A stretch of DNA of 37,344 nucleotides. Origin: Dysgonamonadaceae bacterium (GTDB taxonomy: Bacteria; Bacteroidota; Bacteroidia; Bacteroidales; Azobacteroidaceae). The stretch lies in the NCBI GenBank assembly GCA_031267615.1, contig JAIRYM010000103.1, forward strand, positions 1 to 37,344, read 5' to 3'. Position numbers and translations under genes: made by a program. The notes under the pieces were generated by a model. It was not told the DNA's origin. It worked only from the letters and a program-made list of their open reading frames with translations, and searched no databases. This document shows positions 14,153 through 22,731 of this stretch, piece by piece (positions within the stretch are counted from its first letter, which is position 1; each line of letters opens with the position of its first letter).

Positions 14153-17100
14153 TTATTCTTTCACACATCTCACACTCCTTGCTGTCGAAATGTAACTGCC
14201 GTTTGATGTTTCGCCGAAAGCGTTTACTTTGTCCTGATTGAACCAGAGATTGTAGGCATAATTATCACTGTCGGAAGCGACGCCTGTCCAGTAACTGCCA
14301 TTATTGCCTGTATCAAATAATTTGCCTGTTTGACCGTCGCGGAATCCCGATGCTGGGAGGAACATCAGTGGTTCTGGTGCAGCCTCGTCATACAGTTTAT
14401 TTGACACATCGGCAACAGCATAACTTATAGCAGCCGCAGAGTCAGCTTTTGCATAGATAGCATAACCGGTCATCGGAGGATTGTGAATCGTACTGCCGGT
14501 TGTTGTTCCGTTCGTCCACGAGACGCTTGGACGGCCGTCGACAACAGGTACCCAAACAACTCCGTTGAACGATGTCCCGTTGATGTCGGAATAAAAAGCA
14601 TCGCCGGAAATGCTTGTCATGTCGCCGCCTTCAAATCCGACCAAAGCCCATTCGTATTGTGTTGGTACTCGCCATCCGGGCGGGCATGGGTCGTACAGGT
14701 TTTCCTGTTCGGTATATACGACCGTCTGTTTTGTAAGACCTTCACCGTTGCCCCAGAACGAACGCTGGGCGGACAGACTTGTGCTGCTTATCCAGTTAAA
14801 TCCACCAAAGATAAACTTCGAGTCAGAGTATTTGTAGTCATCTTCGTCGAGATAGAGTGTACTACTGAACAAATCGATATTATCTGTCATCGAGCATCTT
14901 AACGCCGATTCGCTGTCCTTTCTTCCCCATTGAAACAAGCCTCCATATACGTTTACATCTTCGGCAGTAATCGACATTGGGCTGACGTATGCCATCTGCT
15001 GCTTAGGCGTTAGATACGGACAGGCGCCAAGGTTGAAATTGAGGAAAGTGAGCGTATCGTTTGGAAGATGTGTTGGAATTTTTGTAATTTTTGTCGGATC
15101 GGGCAGGTAGAGCGTTGAGAAGCATGTTTGTTCCACGCAAGGCGGGCGCGCACCTATCACAACATACAGATCAAAGGTAAAATTGTCCGCCGTGTATCCC
15201 CATCGTGGCGTAACTTCATAAATCACAGTATCTTGTAATGCGATATTGTTGGTTAGTGAGTCGGTAATTATGTAGCCTTCGCCCGAATTAAGTCCGCTGA
15301 CGCTTTGTCCATAGTCTTTTACAGTCCACGTATAATATACATTCGGCGTATTATTTATTGTATAATCATCGCCGTATGAATTAGATGGACACTGGCTTTG
15401 CGAACTATTAGGCGAATTGTCTTGCAAATTGACCGAAAACCGTCCGGTATGCGAAATTATTTCGTATGCCAAAGATGTACTTCCAACGGGCAAATCGCCA
15501 TTGAAAGGCAATCCTGTACAGTTAGTTCCGTGCTGTACGTCTTTTGCTTTCAGATATGAGAGCGAATTGTTGATAATAATCTCTACAGGTTCGGTCCAGA
15601 TAAACACTCCGCCGGTATTGTCGCCTTTCACTCCTCGACGTACATAAATCGTGTCGGAAATGTGGCTCCAGAGGTGGAACAGATAACGAGTATCGACTCT
15701 TACTCTTGCCGATTTGCTGCTTGCATTAAGCACCGTGCCGTCGACATTGGTAAACGGATTAACGGCAGTTGGCAGTTCGCTTGCCGATTCGTCGGAGCCG
15801 ATTTTTGTATCCGTAAACACATTACGCCAATAGTTGGGCGAGTTGCCCGGATTGCCTCCAGCAGTGAGTTTCGACGAAAATTCCCAATTGTAGGTCAAAG
15901 TTCCCGTAACGCCTATAGGGTCGGTAAATTCCACATCAACCGTTTCGCCAATCGTTCTCAAATATTTTTCGATATTCGCAAGCGATGGGAAACCAGGCAT
16001 CGGCGGCAGTTCATATTGATTGACGATAAACGTGTGATTGATTTCCTGATTGACCACAATAACATTTTTCATCGTCAGGTAAGGAACTTGAATTTCGCCG
16101 GTCAGCGAGTCGAGCGATAAGACGTCGCACTCGTCGCCTGCGTCTATGGCAGCTTCATATTCAAGCGTAAGCGGCATATATACTGGTTCGCCGGTTTGCG
16201 GGTCAACCACAGGAACACCGTTTTCGTCTTCGTCAATTTCGGGCTCTGCGGGCGCTTTGAGTTTGAATCGGAACGTAGATGTTCCGATTGGAATGGTCAT
16301 TCCTTCTATATATAATTCATCTTCATCAACATTAGACGGATCGCCGGCGTGGCTATGAACCGTGCCGCCCGTACCCTGATTGCCGTCTGCCGACGAGCCA
16401 TCAAACGAATCAGCAACGTAGGTAAATCCGGCATCGAAGAAGAAGTCGAACTCAACATTGCTCTTTACAGTCGCTGCGGGAGAAACGCCGTCGTTAGAAA
16501 GTGTATAGACTACGGTGATAACATCGTTTTCGCGATAAGCTTCCGGATTGGCTTTCACAGCAACTTTAACCTTTGCCGAAGGATTGGAAGTAATACTGTT
16601 TACAACCGTCAGCAGCGAGTCGGTGTAAAGGTCGCGGCTACCGAGTTTGACCAACGGATTGGGCGCTTCGAGGCTTCTGTAATCCATCCATGCACGGTTA
16701 TCGTATTTGGCACCAATGGTGGCGGTGAAAATAGCTGTTACTGTTACGTTTACAACTCCATCCGTTTCGGTATTGCATTTTTTCAATGCAAGAACGCTAT
16801 CAATTTTCAAATATCGTCCGTTTTGCGAAACAGTGATTAATCCGTTTTCGTAGCGGTGTTGATTGACTGAATCGTTGAAAATAACCTCGTTACCTGCCCA
16901 TTCCATTCCCGAAGGAAGGGTGTCGGTGATAACGGTCGAGATATTTGTTTCTTCGTTGAAATTTGATATTCTAAATGTATAATCAACAGGAATACAGGTA
17001 AGTATAACATCTTTGTTACGCGATTTTTGCAATGCAAGTCCGTCTGAGTTTATAGCTGGCGGAAGTGGCGCCGGATTGAACGTCATCGGGGAAATGTCGA

Positions 17101-19753
17101 TATAGTTGCGTCGATAGGGCACTTGCGTGCTATAATCAATAAACACTTTGCTAACTGCATTATCGAACGTAACCTGTGTCTGTCCGCGAAGGTCGTGCTT
17201 GCCAGCTGACCCACTGCGGATAGCCCTTGCTATGTTGCCGACAATGGTATAGCGGCTACGTTCGGGTGTTGTGCGGTACGACAGTCGCGCCGGAATGTTC
17301 ACATCGCTACCTTCGCAACGTCCGTAAATTTTAACTTCGTCGCTAGTTTTGCATGTACGGTTGATGGATGAAATGACAAACGAGGTATGTGCAGGGATAG
17401 CCATTGCAGGTATTGAGGTTGATTTGGTATTAACTTCAATTTGCACCTTGTTGATGTTTGCCGTTGGCGAACCTCCTTTGCGGGCAATTCGGAGGAGGCC
17501 ATGTTTTGTTACTTTTGGATAGCGGAGTGAAGGACGGTTAACCGGAGGATTGTCGTAAGTTACCATCATAGTCGCCGTCAGGTCGTCGCCAAGATTGCGG
17601 GTGAGTGATGGGGTGGTGTAGCCTGCAAACGGTTTTGCATTGCCTTTCACATACTTTGTGGGATTCCAGAAATCCATATATTTTCCTGCTGGAAAATATT
17701 TTCCTGTGCAGCCCTGTACCGAACTCGACACTACGCCAATACAGAAATACGACGATGCTTTTGTAAATTCATAGCGAAACTGATGTTCTCCATTGTGATA
17801 TTCAGCTTTGATAACTTTTGTGAAAAGTCCTGCTTTTGCGTCGGCATACGAGTTTGCGATAAGCAGATAAGCTTCGTCGGCTTCATCATACGGGAAAGCA
17901 TTGTCTTGAAAAAAGATGTTGTTGTTGAGCGCCGAAATCATCATTGGATAAGGCGTTCCGACATCCGATTTATGCACGAGCCAAACCCGGCGCAGAATAG
18001 TCAGATTGTCGATACAGACTTGCGAAGCGGGAATAGAATATTCGTCCGTTCCTGCATCGTTACCCCAAATCACATATTTTTTATCGGGAAAATTTGTGAT
18101 GGGATTTGCAAAATCGGTCGGTTTCATATTCGGACCAAGCACGTGAATATCGCCCTGCTCCCAACCCATACGAACTATAGAACCTGCATCGGTCGAGTGC
18201 GACTGATAGTTGAGCAAGCCTCCATTGTCGTCGCGGATAACTGCCGAGACATTGTTGTAGAATATTCGGTCTTCGCCTGGAGCGGCTACAGTGCCATTCC
18301 AAATCCGAGTTCCGTCAGACAGATAGTAGTCGTTGTATCCTTGCAAATATGTGCCGCGTACGTAGTTATTGTCGGCCGCAATTTTGTTTGTTCCTTCGTA
18401 GTTTCGGAGCGTGATGCCATATTTGAGGGCGAGGTAGGAATTGACTCTGAGCAGTTCGGCAGACGGAAGTTTCTTTTCGTAAAGGAGCGCTTCGCCCATA
18501 AGTCCGCCCATAAAGCGGTCATTGGCGATGCCGATTGTTCCTGAATGGTACCATCTTGTGCCGCCGTGAATTGTGTGATTGTCGTCGAAATGGTCGTCTT
18601 CGTTTCCATTGTCAACTCTCATTCGCGAGCCGCTGAAGACAAACGAGCGTTCAACGTTGTTATATTTTCTCTTTGCGTTGATGCCGTTGCCGTTCCATTG
18701 GGTCTGATAGCCTGCAATAGTGGTTGCGCCGCGCTGAATCAGTCCGGGGTCCCTGTTGTCTTCATATCCGTTGAGGGTGTAGCGCGTGCGACCGGACGAC
18801 ATTCCATTGTCTTTGTTGCTGGAGTTCGATTCAAGTCGATAAATTCCCCATGCGGGGCGTACGTTGCCGTTGTCGTCATGTTTTCGGTTGAAGCCCATAA
18901 AATTCACTCTTTTTGTTGAAGCCTGTGGGAATGTAGTTGTTACAACAAAAAGCGCCGTATGTTCGCCATCTTCGGGAATCACGTCCGTGCCATTGGGAAC
19001 GGGGCTTGGGATGGATTCGTCGAGCGAAACGTGCCAGAAAGGTACGGTGTCGTTTATCGAAGCGTTACCCACATTCGACAGATAAGCTCCCTGTTCGTCC
19101 GAAATGTTGTCGGCATAGTTGCCGTCGGGCGAATGATACCAGAAATAGACAGACGGGTGGTAGTTCATCATCTTATGTTCTTCGAGATAGACGGGGATAA
19201 GCTGTCGGTGCTGCCGGTTGGCATTGTCGATATTCGCCCACGGGTCGTAAATCCAGTTTGTTCCCGATGCCATACGATTATATCCTGCTCCGTCGGCTGA
19301 GTTGGTATAGTTCGTATATCCTGTTCCATTTCGGGTAATAAACGGACTATAGTCATTCCACCGAGTTACCTTGTAGTGAGGTCCCGTCGGGTTATATTCT
19401 CCTTCGTAGGGATGATAATACTGCAATGTCCCTAACGGAGTGTACAATCGCGATAAGGTAGTGCCTACAACGTCGATATCCGTAGGCGTTTCGGGGTTTG
19501 TAACAGATTGCTGCTGTCCTGCTCCCGGTCCAGGGTCAGCGGCATCCGAGCCTCCTTTACTGTTTATGACGGTTGCAAATTCAACACCTTTGTCGGCACG
19601 TAACCAGAGGCGCAGTTTCCACGTTGTGGGGTCAACGCCTGCTGGTGGGCTTGCATCTCGAAGCTGTTGTCCCCACACAGTCGTTGTTCCAATCAACACG
19701 ATAGTGATTGATGCCGCGAAATGTCGCAACACTTTGTATATATGCTTTTTCAT
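14153..19753 (-). CDS. Giant secreted multidomain surface protein (LamG-like, DUF11-like and FISUMP domains)
   Basis: A protein of about 1866 residues. An ATG at 19753 (MKKHIYKVLRHFAA...) gives a signal peptide ending near VWGQQ; a TTG further upstream is less likely. Domain order by eye: a LamG/concanavalin-like region (about 30-430, ending GEALLYEKKLPSAELLRVNS YLALKYGIT), a following module as in Bacteroidota DUF8202-type proteins (about 430-660), DUF11-like beta-sandwich repeats (about 900-1180, e.g. TDTLPSGMEW), further beta-rich sequence, then a C-terminal FISUMP domain (about 1620-1866) with GLFQWGRKDS, YDPCPPGWRVPTQYEW and RSVRCVKE. I see no type IX sorting tail or LPXTG. Likely an adhesin-like or surface-layer protein; ligand unknown. 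It starts 4 bp after the stop of the gene at 19758. Confidence 0.85.
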   Translation of the reverse strand: MKKHIYKVLRHFAASITIVLIGTTTVWGQQLRDASPPAGVDPTTWKLRLWLRADKGVEFATVINSKGGSDAADPGPGAGQQQSVTNPETPTDIDVVGTTLSRLYTPLGTLQYYHPYEGEYNPTGPHYKVTRWNDYSPFITRNGTGYTNYTNSADGAGYNRMASGTNWIYDPWANIDNANRQHRQLIPVYLEEHKMMNYHPSVYFWYHSPDGNYADNISDEQGAYLSNVGNASINDTVPFWHVSLDESIPSPVPNGTDVIPEDGEHTALFVVTTTFPQASTKRVNFMGFNRKHDDNGNVRPAWGIYRLESNSSNKDNGMSSGRTRYTLNGYEDNRDPGLIQRGATTIAGYQTQWNGNGINAKRKYNNVERSFVFSGSRMRVDNGNEDDHFDDNHTIHGGTRWYHSGTIGIANDRFMGGLMGEALLYEKKLPSAELLRVNSYLALKYGITLRNYEGTNKIAADNNYVRGTYLQGYNDYYLSDGTRIWNGTVAAPGEDRIFYNNVSAVIRDDNGGLLNYQSHSTDAGSIVRMGWEQGDIHVLGPNMKPTDFANPITNFPDKKYVIWGNDAGTDEYSIPASQVCIDNLTILRRVWLVHKSDVGTPYPMMISALNNNIFFQDNAFPYDEADEAYLLIANSYADAKAGLFTKVIKAEYHNGEHQFRYEFTKASSYFCIGVVSSSVQGCTGKYFPAGKYMDFWNPTKYVKGNAKPFAGYTTPSLTRNLGDDLTATMMVTYDNPPVNRPSLRYPKVTKHGLLRIARKGGSPTANINKVQIEVNTKSTSIPAMAIPAHTSFVISSINRTCKTSDEVKIYGRCEGSDVNIPARLSYRTTPERSRYTIVGNIARAIRSGSAGKHDLRGQTQVTFDNAVSKVFIDYSTQVPYRRNYIDISPMTFNPAPLPPAINSDGLALQKSRNKDVILTCIPVDYTFRISNFNEETNISTVITDTLPSGMEWAGNEVIFNDSVNQHRYENGLITVSQNGRYLKIDSVLALKKCNTETDGVVNVTVTAIFTATIGAKYDNRAWMDYRSLEAPNPLVKLGSRDLYTDSLLTVVNSITSNPSAKVKVAVKANPEAYRENDVITVVYTLSNDGVSPAATVKSNVEFDFFFDAGFTYVADSFDGSSADGNQGTGGTVHSHAGDPSNVDEDELYIEGMTIPIGTSTFRFKLKAPAEPEIDEDENGVPVVDPQTGEPVYMPLTLEYEAAIDAGDECDVLSLDSLTGEIQVPYLTMKNVIVVNQEINHTFIVNQYELPPMPGFPSLANIEKYLRTIGETVDVEFTDPIGVTGTLTYNWEFSSKLTAGGNPGNSPNYWRNVFTDTKIGSDESASELPTAVNPFTNVDGTVLNASSKSARVRVDTRYLFHLWSHISDTIYVRRGVKGDNTGGVFIWTEPVEIIINNSLSYLKAKDVQHGTNCTGLPFNGDLPVGSTSLAYEIISHTGRFSVNLQDNSPNSSQSQCPSNSYGDDYTINNTPNVYYTWTVKDYGQSVSGLNSGEGYIITDSLTNNIALQDTVIYEVTPRWGYTADNFTFDLYVVIGARPPCVEQTCFSTLYLPDPTKITKIPTHLPNDTLTFLNFNLGACPYLTPKQQMAYVSPMSITAEDVNVYGGLFQWGRKDSESALRCSMTDNIDLFSSTLYLDEDDYKYSDSKFIFGGFNWISSTSLSAQRSFWGNGEGLTKQTVVYTEQENLYDPCPPGWRVPTQYEWALVGFEGGDMTSISGDAFYSDINGTSFNGVVWVPVVDGRPSVSWTNGTTTGSTIHNPPMTGYAIYAKADSAAAISYAVADVSNKLYDEAAPEPLMFLPASGFRDGQTGKLFDTGNNGSYWTGVASDSDNYAYNLWFNQDKVNAFGETSNGSYISTARSVRCVKE

Positions 19754-19757
19754 CTCG

Positions 19758-20522
19758 TTATTTCTTTGCAATGATGATATTTATAAACGTAGCATCATCA
19801 GCGTTGCCAATTACCTGATAGATAAGCATTCCGGCATCGGCACCTGTGTCAGCGAGTTGAAATTTGTCTTTATCGAACACTCTTTCGTCGAATCCGATTA
19901 CATAATAATAGAATTGGTCGCGGGTGAGGGCTGTTTCCCAAGTGAGAAATTCGCTTATATAGGGTGCCGTCGCCGACGACTTGATGGTAAATCCACGCTG
20001 GTGGTAGTTGTGAATAGTGTGTTTGGGGAAGTTCGCACTTTGCGGGCTTCCGCCCGTCCAATCATTGGTCTGCGCTACCTGTTCCATATAGGCGTTGAAA
20101 ATGTCGAGCGTATCGTTTCTGACAGGATCTTTTCGGCGGACATCTATCATTGTCGAAGGCAGATAATACCACGAAGCGCCTGTATTGATAGGGATCCAGA
20201 GTTGTTTTCCTGCGTCGTAGTAGTAATACCCAGGTTTATTTACTTTTGCAGTTTTTGTTCCTGCGGTCGGGGTATATTCGGCAGGCAGATTAGTAACAAA
20301 CACTATTGCGCCGTTTTGCTGATCGCTGTAAGCAGTTTTTGCAGTTAATTGCGTCGCATTAACACGCGGAGGCAGCAAGCCATCGGGCTTGGTTGCATCA
20401 GTGGAATCGCCCACTATATCAAGTGTGGCGGAGGGGTTGTCGAGCGAACCGACAGTAACTTGTGCATTGACGGCAAAGGTTACATACAGCGCAAAGGCTG
20501 TCAAAAGGAAAATCTTTTTCAT
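19758..20522 (-). CDS. Secreted 254-residue protein, co-transcribed with the giant surface protein
   Basis: The ATG at 20522 (MKKIFLLTAFALYVTFAVNA) starts a clear signal peptide cleaved before QVTVGS; a frame extending upstream lacks a signal peptide and is not chosen. The mature start VTVGSLDNPSATLDIVGDS and LLPPRVNATQLTAK followed by NGAIVFVTN and GYYYYDAGKQLWIPI is the N-terminal module seen in many Bacteroidota surface proteins that also carry FISUMP or tail-fibre-like parts (G-x-x-x-P-x-x-x-L-D-I ... G-x-L-L-P-R). The C-terminal half has no motif I recognise. Because its stop lies 4 bp before the giant gene, the two probably act together at the surface; the small protein may be a subunit, anchor or chaperone. 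Confidence 0.75.
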   Translation of the reverse strand: MKKIFLLTAFALYVTFAVNAQVTVGSLDNPSATLDIVGDSTDATKPDGLLPPRVNATQLTAKTAYSDQQNGAIVFVTNLPAEYTPTAGTKTAKVNKPGYYYYDAGKQLWIPINTGASWYYLPSTMIDVRRKDPVRNDTLDIFNAYMEQVAQTNDWTGGSPQSANFPKHTIHNYHQRGFTIKSSATAPYISEFLTWETALTRDQFYYYVIGFDERVFDKDKFQLADTGADAGMLIYQVIGNADDATFINIIIAKK

Positions 20523-20928
20523 CGTTGTTTCTGTTTTTAAAATTAAAATTTTTGAGTCAATTAAAAATACTTTCTTCAACAACAGCAATATACATTCATT
20601 ACAAAACATCAGTCTAATGATTATCAATTCTGTTGCAGAGATCAGATAAACTTTTCAGTTATCAACAAACAAATTTTTAATGAATTTATTTAGAAATTGT
20701 GATAATATTTTTAAAACATCCAAATTATATAAAATGTTTATCGCCGTTATTATTTGTTATATGTAATATTGCTCGTGCAATTTTGACTGTTAAACAGATT
20801 TAATAGTGCATACTTTGTGGTTAAATATTTTTAAAAACACGCTAAAACAGGTGAATTGCACGTTTATTCACATAAACTATTTCAGAAAACAACAATCTAT
20901 TAAAATGTAACGAAAATTTTATGTATTT
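20523..20928. other. Divergent intergenic region, very AT-rich
   Basis: About 400 bp separate the divergent surface-protein operon and the htrA-like gene, so both promoters should be here. No exact TTTG-N(19-21)-TAnnTTTG pair is found on either strand; ATACTTTG near 20811 is the closest plus-strand match. There is no credible ORF or RNA gene. The missing consensus suggests an alternative sigma factor or activator-dependent promoters, which is inference. Confidence 0.5.
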
Positions 20929-22527
20929 ATGAAAACTTGGAAATTATTTATCAGTTTTTTGTTAGTCAGCGCTTTTGTCGCTATCGGTACATATTCATAT
21001 ATGAGCCGTAAAGGTGTAAATTCTTCTGCTTTTGACGAAAAAGCCGACTTTAGTCAAAATGGATTTCAACTTGCATCTTATGCAGAAGCCGCTGAAAACA
21101 CGGATTTTACATTTGCTGCCGAACAGAGTGTAAACGCTGTAGTGCATATCAAGTCTGTTGTAACGCCGAAACAGGACAGACAAGAACGACAGCAGTATAT
21201 TAATCCGTTTGATTTTTTCTTCGACAATCCTTTCGGAGGAAATTCATCGCCATATCGTCAGCAACCGCGAGTGGGCTTCGGTTCGGGTGTGATTATTTCC
21301 GAAGACGGTTATATTGTTACTAACAATCACGTTATTGAAAGTGCAGACGAAATTGAAGTCAACACCAATGATGAACGTACTTTTAAAGCAAAACTGATCG
21401 GCAGAGACGAAGCAACCGACATCGCTTTGCTGAAAATAGACGGAAAAGACTTGCACATATTGCCGTTTGGTAATTCCGACAACCTTAAAGTAGGACAGTG
21501 GGTGCTTGCAGTCGGTAATCCGCTCAATCTGACTTCAACCGTTACAGCTGGCATCGTCAGCGCTATTGGCAGAGGCGATTTGGGAATGGGCAAGTCGAGA
21601 GGTGTTACGCCTTCGCAACAACGAGTCGAAGCATATATACAGACTGATGCCGCAGTCAATCCTGGAAACAGCGGCGGCGCGTTAGTCAATACTCGCGGCG
21701 AATTGATAGGCATCAATGCTGCTATTGTTACGGAAACGGGTGCATATATAGGATATTCGTTTGCTATCCCAATAAATATGGTAAAAAAAGTAATTGGCGA
21801 TTTGAAAAAATATGGCGTTGTACAGCGCGCAATGCTCGGCGCAATGATAATGGACATTTCGTCAGTAAAAAAACTGTCGGAAATAAAAGAATCGGAACTT
21901 TCAGGCGCTGATTCCGAAACAGTTGCAGACATCAAAAAAGCCGCTGAAGTATATCCTAAATTGAAAGTATCGGAAGGCGCTTATGTAAAAAATTTTTCAA
22001 CAAACAGTTCTGCAAAGAAAGCAGGTATTCAGGAAAGTGATGTGATTACCGCGATAAACGGTGTGAAAGTAAAAACAAAAACCGATTTAATTTCACGCAT
22101 TATGTCGTCGTTTTCGCCGGGTGACAAGATTGATGTGGAAGTAAACCGCTTCGGCGAGAAAAAAATATTCAAAGTTGAACTGAAAAATAACGAAGGAACG
22201 GTTGCAACTCTCAAACACACATCGCCTGCCGAATTGCTTGGATCTTCGTTCAAAGAACTGAGCCGCGAAGCGAAAATGCGTCTCGGAGTAAACTTCGGAA
22301 TAGAAGTAACCAACGTGAAAGCAGGGAAACTGAAAGATGCAGGTATCAAAAACGGATTCATAATACTGACGGCAAACGATGACAAAATTTCATCAGAAAA
22401 CGACCTGATTCATATTGTTGAAACATTACTTAAAAATGCACCGGACGAACGGGGACTGTTCATCAAAGGTTTGTATCCAGGGGAACGCAGAGTACAATAT
22501 ATCGCTATCGACCTGGCTGAATATTAA
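20929..22527 (+). CDS. Do-family periplasmic serine endoprotease (HtrA/DegP/DegQ)
   Basis: Degrades and may refold misfolded envelope proteins. In 532 residues there is an N-terminal signal or anchor (about residues 5-25), then a trypsin-like domain with the triad visible: His134 in VTNNHVIESADE, Asp164 in ATDIALLKID and Ser248 in NPGNSGGALVN. Two PDZ domains follow (about residues 330-420, SAKKAGIQESDVITAINGVK; and about 440-530, KLKDAGIKNGFIILTAND). Length and order are normal for DegP/DegQ. It is single-gene, flanked by the AT-rich divergent region and by a strong terminator at 22583. It could help the export of the large surface proteins encoded next door, but housekeeping stress function is the simplest view. 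Confidence 0.94.
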   Translation: MKTWKLFISFLLVSAFVAIGTYSYMSRKGVNSSAFDEKADFSQNGFQLASYAEAAENTDFTFAAEQSVNAVVHIKSVVTPKQDRQERQQYINPFDFFFDNPFGGNSSPYRQQPRVGFGSGVIISEDGYIVTNNHVIESADEIEVNTNDERTFKAKLIGRDEATDIALLKIDGKDLHILPFGNSDNLKVGQWVLAVGNPLNLTSTVTAGIVSAIGRGDLGMGKSRGVTPSQQRVEAYIQTDAAVNPGNSGGALVNTRGELIGINAAIVTETGAYIGYSFAIPINMVKKVIGDLKKYGVVQRAMLGAMIMDISSVKKLSEIKESELSGADSETVADIKKAAEVYPKLKVSEGAYVKNFSTNSSAKKAGIQESDVITAINGVKVKTKTDLISRIMSSFSPGDKIDVEVNRFGEKKIFKVELKNNEGTVATLKHTSPAELLGSSFKELSREAKMRLGVNFGIEVTNVKAGKLKDAGIKNGFIILTANDDKISSENDLIHIVETLLKNAPDERGLFIKGLYPGERRVQYIAIDLAEY

Positions 22528-22582
22528 CAGGATTCTATAGAATGCTGTTTCCTTTCTGGAAAACTTTTTAATAATTTCAAAA

Positions 22583-22619
22583 AAATATTTCATTGGAAAT
22601 CAATGAAATATTTTTTTTT
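22583..22619 (+). terminator. Intrinsic terminator after the htrA-like gene
   Basis: Perfect 13-bp stem (22583-22595 with 22601-22613), loop GAAAT, running into nine T residues (22611-22619). The stem is AT-rich (arm AAATATTTCATTG) but long, 56 bp after the stop. Confidence 0.85.
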
Positions 22620-22640
22620 GTGGAAAACTTTTAAAAAACG

Positions 22641-22674
22641 TTTGGTGATAAACAAAATATTATTACTAACTTTG
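22641..22674 (+). promoter_or_regulatory. Bacteroidota-type promoter for nrdJ
   Basis: TTTG (22641-22644) and TAACTTTG (22667-22674) with a 22-bp spacer, slightly longer than consensus. The leader of about 50 nt is too short for a cobalamin riboswitch, and no B12-box was seen, although the enzyme needs B12. Confidence 0.6.
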
Positions 22675-22731
22675 ACGCCTCAAAACAAATTATTATTTTA
22701 ATATCATCATCTATTATAACTATCAGCCTTT

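Noticed and set aside
22528-22731. Cobalamin riboswitch in front of the B12-dependent reductase
   Set aside because: The predicted leader is only about 50 nt, and no B12-box or long structured region is visible; the only clear hairpin is the terminator of the preceding gene.
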